Positions 60,359-64,000 of a stretch of 64,000 nucleotides of DNA are shown here, piece after piece. The DNA is from Luscinia megarhynchos (Eukaryota > Chordata > Aves > Passeriformes > Turdidae). The notes below the pieces were generated by a model. It searched no databases. It worked only from the letters and a program-made list of their open reading frames with translations, and was not told the DNA's origin. The DNA lies in contig JAPFBE010000002.1 in the NCBI GenBank assembly GCA_034336665.1, positions 73,907,405 through 73,971,404 of the forward strand. Reading direction: 5' to 3'. The number at the start of each line of letters is the position of its first letter. Position 1 is the stretch's first letter. The translations under genes and the position numbers were made by a program.

Positions 60359-63320
60359 AGAGCTCGACGATTTCTGAAACCTATTTGCTTCAATACTAAT
60401 TAAAATCATACAGAGAAAAAGGCTTTCCAAGCCTGACTGATACCAGTTTCATTTTTTTCCCCTCTGTGGTCTTTTGAGCCTATTTTCTGGCATCAAATAA
60501 AGGCAAAACACTGAGGGCTTGTTTTGTCCTCACAAACTGCAAGCGATGTAACTGACTGACCTATGTAAAATGGTGATCTGGCTAAACAGGGAAGGGATTG
60601 CAATTTGCTTTATGCTTAAAATAATCATAAAATGTCGACCACACCAAAAGAAGCAGTCTTACCCCATTGTCCCAATGCCAACCCAAGGCACAGCTAGGCC
60701 AAAGGAACAAAGTTTTGTCCTTTCAACATCACTGAAAAACAATTTCCACTCTCACTGAATCTGTTGTGTGAGGCAGGTCACTGTGCAATTCCACATTTCC
60801 TCCCCATCTCATAAACATGAATTACCCTGCTTTTTAAAGTATTCACAGTCATTAAAGAACTATAGAGATGATAAGTTGTGCTTATTATTGATTATTTTGC
60901 AAATCGTTCTTTACAGTTATACCGAAAGCAGACACCACTGAAAGAGGCACTTTGGCTCAGATTCAGTTTCTGTTGAGGCAAGCAGCTGAACATGCCTCAG
61001 TACAATCGATATAGGAGTGTTATGAAAAATGGCTTTTTTGACATCACTAATGTATCCTTAACATGACAGCAAGGGTTTTACAGGAGATTTCTGCATTCAT
61101 CTTAAAATCAGAAGTAAAACAGCCTGAAGTTCTCTCTTAACAAATATAAGAATTTTCCTAATCCAAACCACAATTTCTATTGAGCTGAAATGAAATATTG
61201 CATTTTATGTACTAGGCTACTAGGAGGAAAACTAAGCTCCAAGGTGTATTTTTATGTGTCACCTGATAAAGTGGATGAACAGAGGTGACCTATTGATAAA
61301 AAGTCTGCGAACCAGACTGATCACACCCCAGGATGCATACTTTTCCAAAACAGAGAAACAGAAAACTGTGAAAATACAAGTATGAGAAATTACTGCCTGC
61401 TGTCTTATTTCTTGTTTACTACAGCATTGCCCAGCCGATCTAACAGGTCAGGTATCCAGGCAAAATTGAACTCGTGGTGTTAATACAACCCTTTCCTGTT
61501 GTGTATGTTACAAACACATGCCAGGCAACCTTGTAGCAATATTGGGACCAGAATAAGGCCAGGAGCTGCTACCACAGCATCTTATAAAAACGTTTGTAAA
61601 TCCTTGACCTTGTGCATTCTCTAAAGTTACAGCTAGAACAAGTAAAATGCTTGATATTCACCTTTTTTAGTTTGACTGAAAGCACTATTAAAATCAGGAA
61701 GCATTTCTTTTGATAAATTCCTCTTCTTGCTTGCATAACTTTACATACTTTTTTTTCATCTACTAGAAGTTAAAGTTTTATTTATTATTTTTGAATTGAA
61801 ACAGTTCAGCACCTTCTAAGCACAGGCCTGTAAAATTTACAGTGGTTTCAAATACAGACAGACTCCTCCAGTCTTTTGAGTTCTTTTTTTTTTCAAATGC
61901 AGTTGTTGAACTTTCTGTATTAAAATGTGCTAAGATAGTAAGTTTTAAAAACCCCACAAAAACAAAAGAAAAATGCTAAGTAAAGATATATTGGAATCTA
62001 AAAGGTAAAATGAGAACAATTATAGCCTAGGCAAGATCCTAAAAGTCTGGAAAAGTTTCTGCTGTTTTTCCTAGTACCATTGATTAGGGTGGAGTTTTCA
62101 CCTCTTCTCAATTATTTATCTGTCAGACTAATTTGGTTTTGCTTCTCAGTTTCTGAAAACTACCTGAAATGAGGTTCTGTGTACAACCCTAGACACATTC
62201 CTGGAAGAAGATGATAGTGAAAACTTTTTGGAGTCATATCGACTGTGACTTGCCATGTTTGTGCTGTCATTTACAGGCTGACAGCCCTTAGCCATTTCTG
62301 GCGATTGATGAAAGCAATCCTGGTAAAACCTTTGAGGTCTCCCCAAAGATTTACTTCCTGCATCCCAAGTCTATCTTCTCTTTAATCACATGAAAGTGTT
62401 ATTTCAATTATTTTGCCTGCAACTGCTAAGGCAGAAAAATCAGGGGCAGGAGGAAGGGTGTAAGTAGAGAATGAAGACTTTCTGCTAAAAAGAAGAGAAA
62501 AGACCCTGTTGCACAGCAGCATTTTCCACTTGCTTTTGTAGCAACAGTGCAGGGAACAAATTCTGCTTAGGGCTCTTCCCAACTCACTGGTTCCACAAGG
62601 CTGGTTGGCCTCTTACTGCATATTCTGTACTACAGCAGCCTAAGATAAAAAGAAAGATGAATAGACAATTGCAGATGAAAGGGAGGAAAATAAATAACAA
62701 AGGAAAAAAGGAACTGTTCCTCTTGTACTGGAAAGCAAGATAATAAATGGAGAGACTGGCAGGGGAAAGCAGAAAAATGCTCCTGTAGTTTCAGCTGCCA
62801 GAGGATGAAGATTTCCAAAATATCCAGCCACTGAAAACCCTTTCCTTCACAGAAATCAAAACCACCTTTGTTTGTGTGACATCCACACCACATCCAATAA
62901 AGTAATTTATTCATACCCAGGTCATGTTAAAACTACAGTAAAGAGCACTGTAAAGCAAAATAAGTGATAGGCTTACTGAGATCTCTTATCCCCCATCTAA
63001 TCACACGATGAGATTTACAATCAGGATGACACCTGAGTGAATTGACTTTTGCTTCATAAAGCTTTCCTTATAAATGTAATTAAACTATAACAAAGAGAAA
63101 ATGTGGACCTGGTGTATGGACAGTGCTGGTTTCCAAATGCAATCAAATCTGTTTGTATAGATGCAGAGAAGATGCTGCAATAGTGTAATATGTTTCTTTC
63201 CATACTGCAAGTTTACATTCTCATTATTTATAAAGACATACTGTCCCCACCACTTATACAAAAATAAATACCAAATTTAAGAAAACATTATTGATATTAT
63301 ACAGCTCAATAGAGGAAGAA
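60359..63320. other. Intergenic between IMPA1 and ZFAND1; no gene recognised
   Basis: This is where the single-exon bile-acid transporter relative SLC10A5 lies in mammals. No open frame longer than about 94 codons and no multi-membrane protein is visible. The sequence is AT-rich with no recognised repeat. Confidence 0.6.
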
Positions 63321-63543
63321 TTTATTCTAGAATGTGAGTATCTGTAATATTAGTTATTATAATTTTCCTTTCAGGACACAGTTCTTCTGCAGTCAAGCAA
63401 CTGAGAAATTGATGGGAATTGTGTCTTTACAATGGAAGACAGATTCTGGCATACCAGTGATTTTAAAAGAAAGCTGGACTTGCTTTAATACCATGCTTCT
63501 AAAATATACTAGATTTTTTTTTCTGTTTGTGAAACTGTATTCA
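63321..63543 (-). terminator. ZFAND1: ZFAND1 3' UTR with candidate AATAAA
   Basis: The minus strand has AATAAA at 63321-63326, about 220 bases after the stop codon. It is a plausible polyadenylation signal. Confidence 0.55.
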
Positions 63544-63714
63544 CTAACTAAAGTAGGATTCTGTATCTTCTATAAATAGAACATCATTATCAAGATACTC
63601 CAGAATTATATTCCCTCCATTGTACAGTGGACAGTCTTTATCAGATAGCCATGTTTCCAGTGTGTGCTCAAATGGCAAGGCTTCTCCAGAGGCAGAATGG
63701 CATAATCTCAGTTT
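63544..63714 (-). CDS. ZFAND1: ZFAND1 last coding exon
   Basis: The acceptor is TGTTTTACAG; the exon encodes KLRLCH through DTESYFS and TAG (63546-63544). Confidence 0.95.
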   Translation of the reverse strand, partial: KLRLCHSASGEALPFEHTLETWLSDKDCPLYNGGNIILEYLDNDVLFIEDTESYFS

Positions 63715-64000
63715 CTGTAAAACAAACAGCACAGAAATTAATGCCAAGATTTGCCTATCCAAGATGAAAGAAGTGGGGTGGAAGAGGCACAGAAAGCTAA
63801 AGAAAAACTAAAACCCAAGTGCAACAACATGGAAAATGTTTGTTATTGCTGACTTACCTGGGATGTTGATTTGTTGTTGTCATTTTTAAGGCTTGCTAAG
63901 GAAGCTGCAAAATCTACTACTTTGCCAATACTCCATTTACTGCAAAAGAACATAGGTTTGCTTTTCTCTTTGCTCCCTTTTGGTAAAAATACTTGAAAGT
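63544..64000 (-). CDS. ZFAND1: AN1-type zinc finger protein 1, C-terminal two exons (partial)
   Basis: Only the C-terminal part is in the window; the two N-terminal AN1 zinc fingers lie beyond base 64000. Exon A runs from beyond the edge to 63858 and reads FQVFLPKGSKEKSKPMFFCS, then KWSIGKVVDFAASLASLKND. Exon B is 63544-63714 (56 codons plus TAG): KLRLCHSASGEALPFEHTLE, then TWLSDKDCPLYNGGNIILEY. The intron between is 143 bases with GTAAGT/TTTACAG ends, phase 0. This matches the ubiquitin-like C-terminal domain of ZFAND1, which in mammals recruits the 26S proteasome and p97 to arsenite-induced stress granules. The order IMPA1-ZFAND1 on one strand agrees with human synteny. Confidence 0.95.
63858..64000 (-). 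CDS. ZFAND1: ZFAND1 penultimate coding exon (cut by window edge)
   Basis: The donor is CCCAG|GTAAGT at 63858/63857. The frame is open to the edge and enters as (Y)FQVFLPKG. The upstream acceptor is not in the window. Confidence 0.93.

Noticed and set aside
1..64000. CRISPR arrays, operons, bacterial mobile elements, tRNA or rRNA genes
   Set aside because: This is animal nuclear DNA. No regularly spaced repeats, cloverleaf-like sequences or rRNA segments were seen.

Overview
This is a vertebrate nuclear DNA window and almost certainly a bird, probably a passerine. The reasons are spliced genes with GT/AG introns that match the vertebrate FABP4-IMPA1-ZFAND1 neighbourhood (human 8q21.13), many 5'-truncated CR1 LINE fragments with the avian 3' tail, and solo LTRs of avian ERV type. 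There is no bacterial-style gene organisation. Nearly all open reading frames outside the exons described here are chance frames or repeat remnants.

Layout, left to right. Bases 1-2994 lie downstream of FABP4 and hold an (ATTT)n microsatellite and a GC-richer block. Bases 2995-6370 carry FABP4 complete on the minus strand: four coding exons of 73, 173, 102 and 51 bases, giving 132 residues. Bases 6370-51400 are a gene-poor interval of about 45 kb. It contains CR1 fragments (about 7.86, 14.1, 15.7, 16.6, 23.1, 36.9 and 40.0 kb), four LTR elements without internal regions (25.8, 32.0, 33.8 and 42.7 kb; three have matching target-site duplications), an orphan CpG-rich block at 47.0-47.2 kb, and simple repeats. 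Bases 51684-59732 carry IMPA1 complete on the minus strand: eight coding exons, 278 residues, with a CpG-island promoter just upstream. Bases 63544-64000 hold the last two coding exons of ZFAND1 on the minus strand; the rest of that gene lies beyond the window edge.

The genes are unrelated in function and share only conserved synteny. FABP4 is a cytosolic lipid chaperone, IMPA1 is the lithium-sensitive inositol monophosphatase, and ZFAND1 is a stress-granule and proteasome adaptor. Two genes that sit in this neighbourhood in mammals, FABP12 (between FABP4 and IMPA1) and SLC10A5 (between IMPA1 and ZFAND1), were not found. I did not find a convincing new biological system. The items most worth a second look are the orphan CpG island, the missing neighbours, and the LTR with a GC-rich minisatellite. 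All calls were made by eye; no alignment or database search was run.
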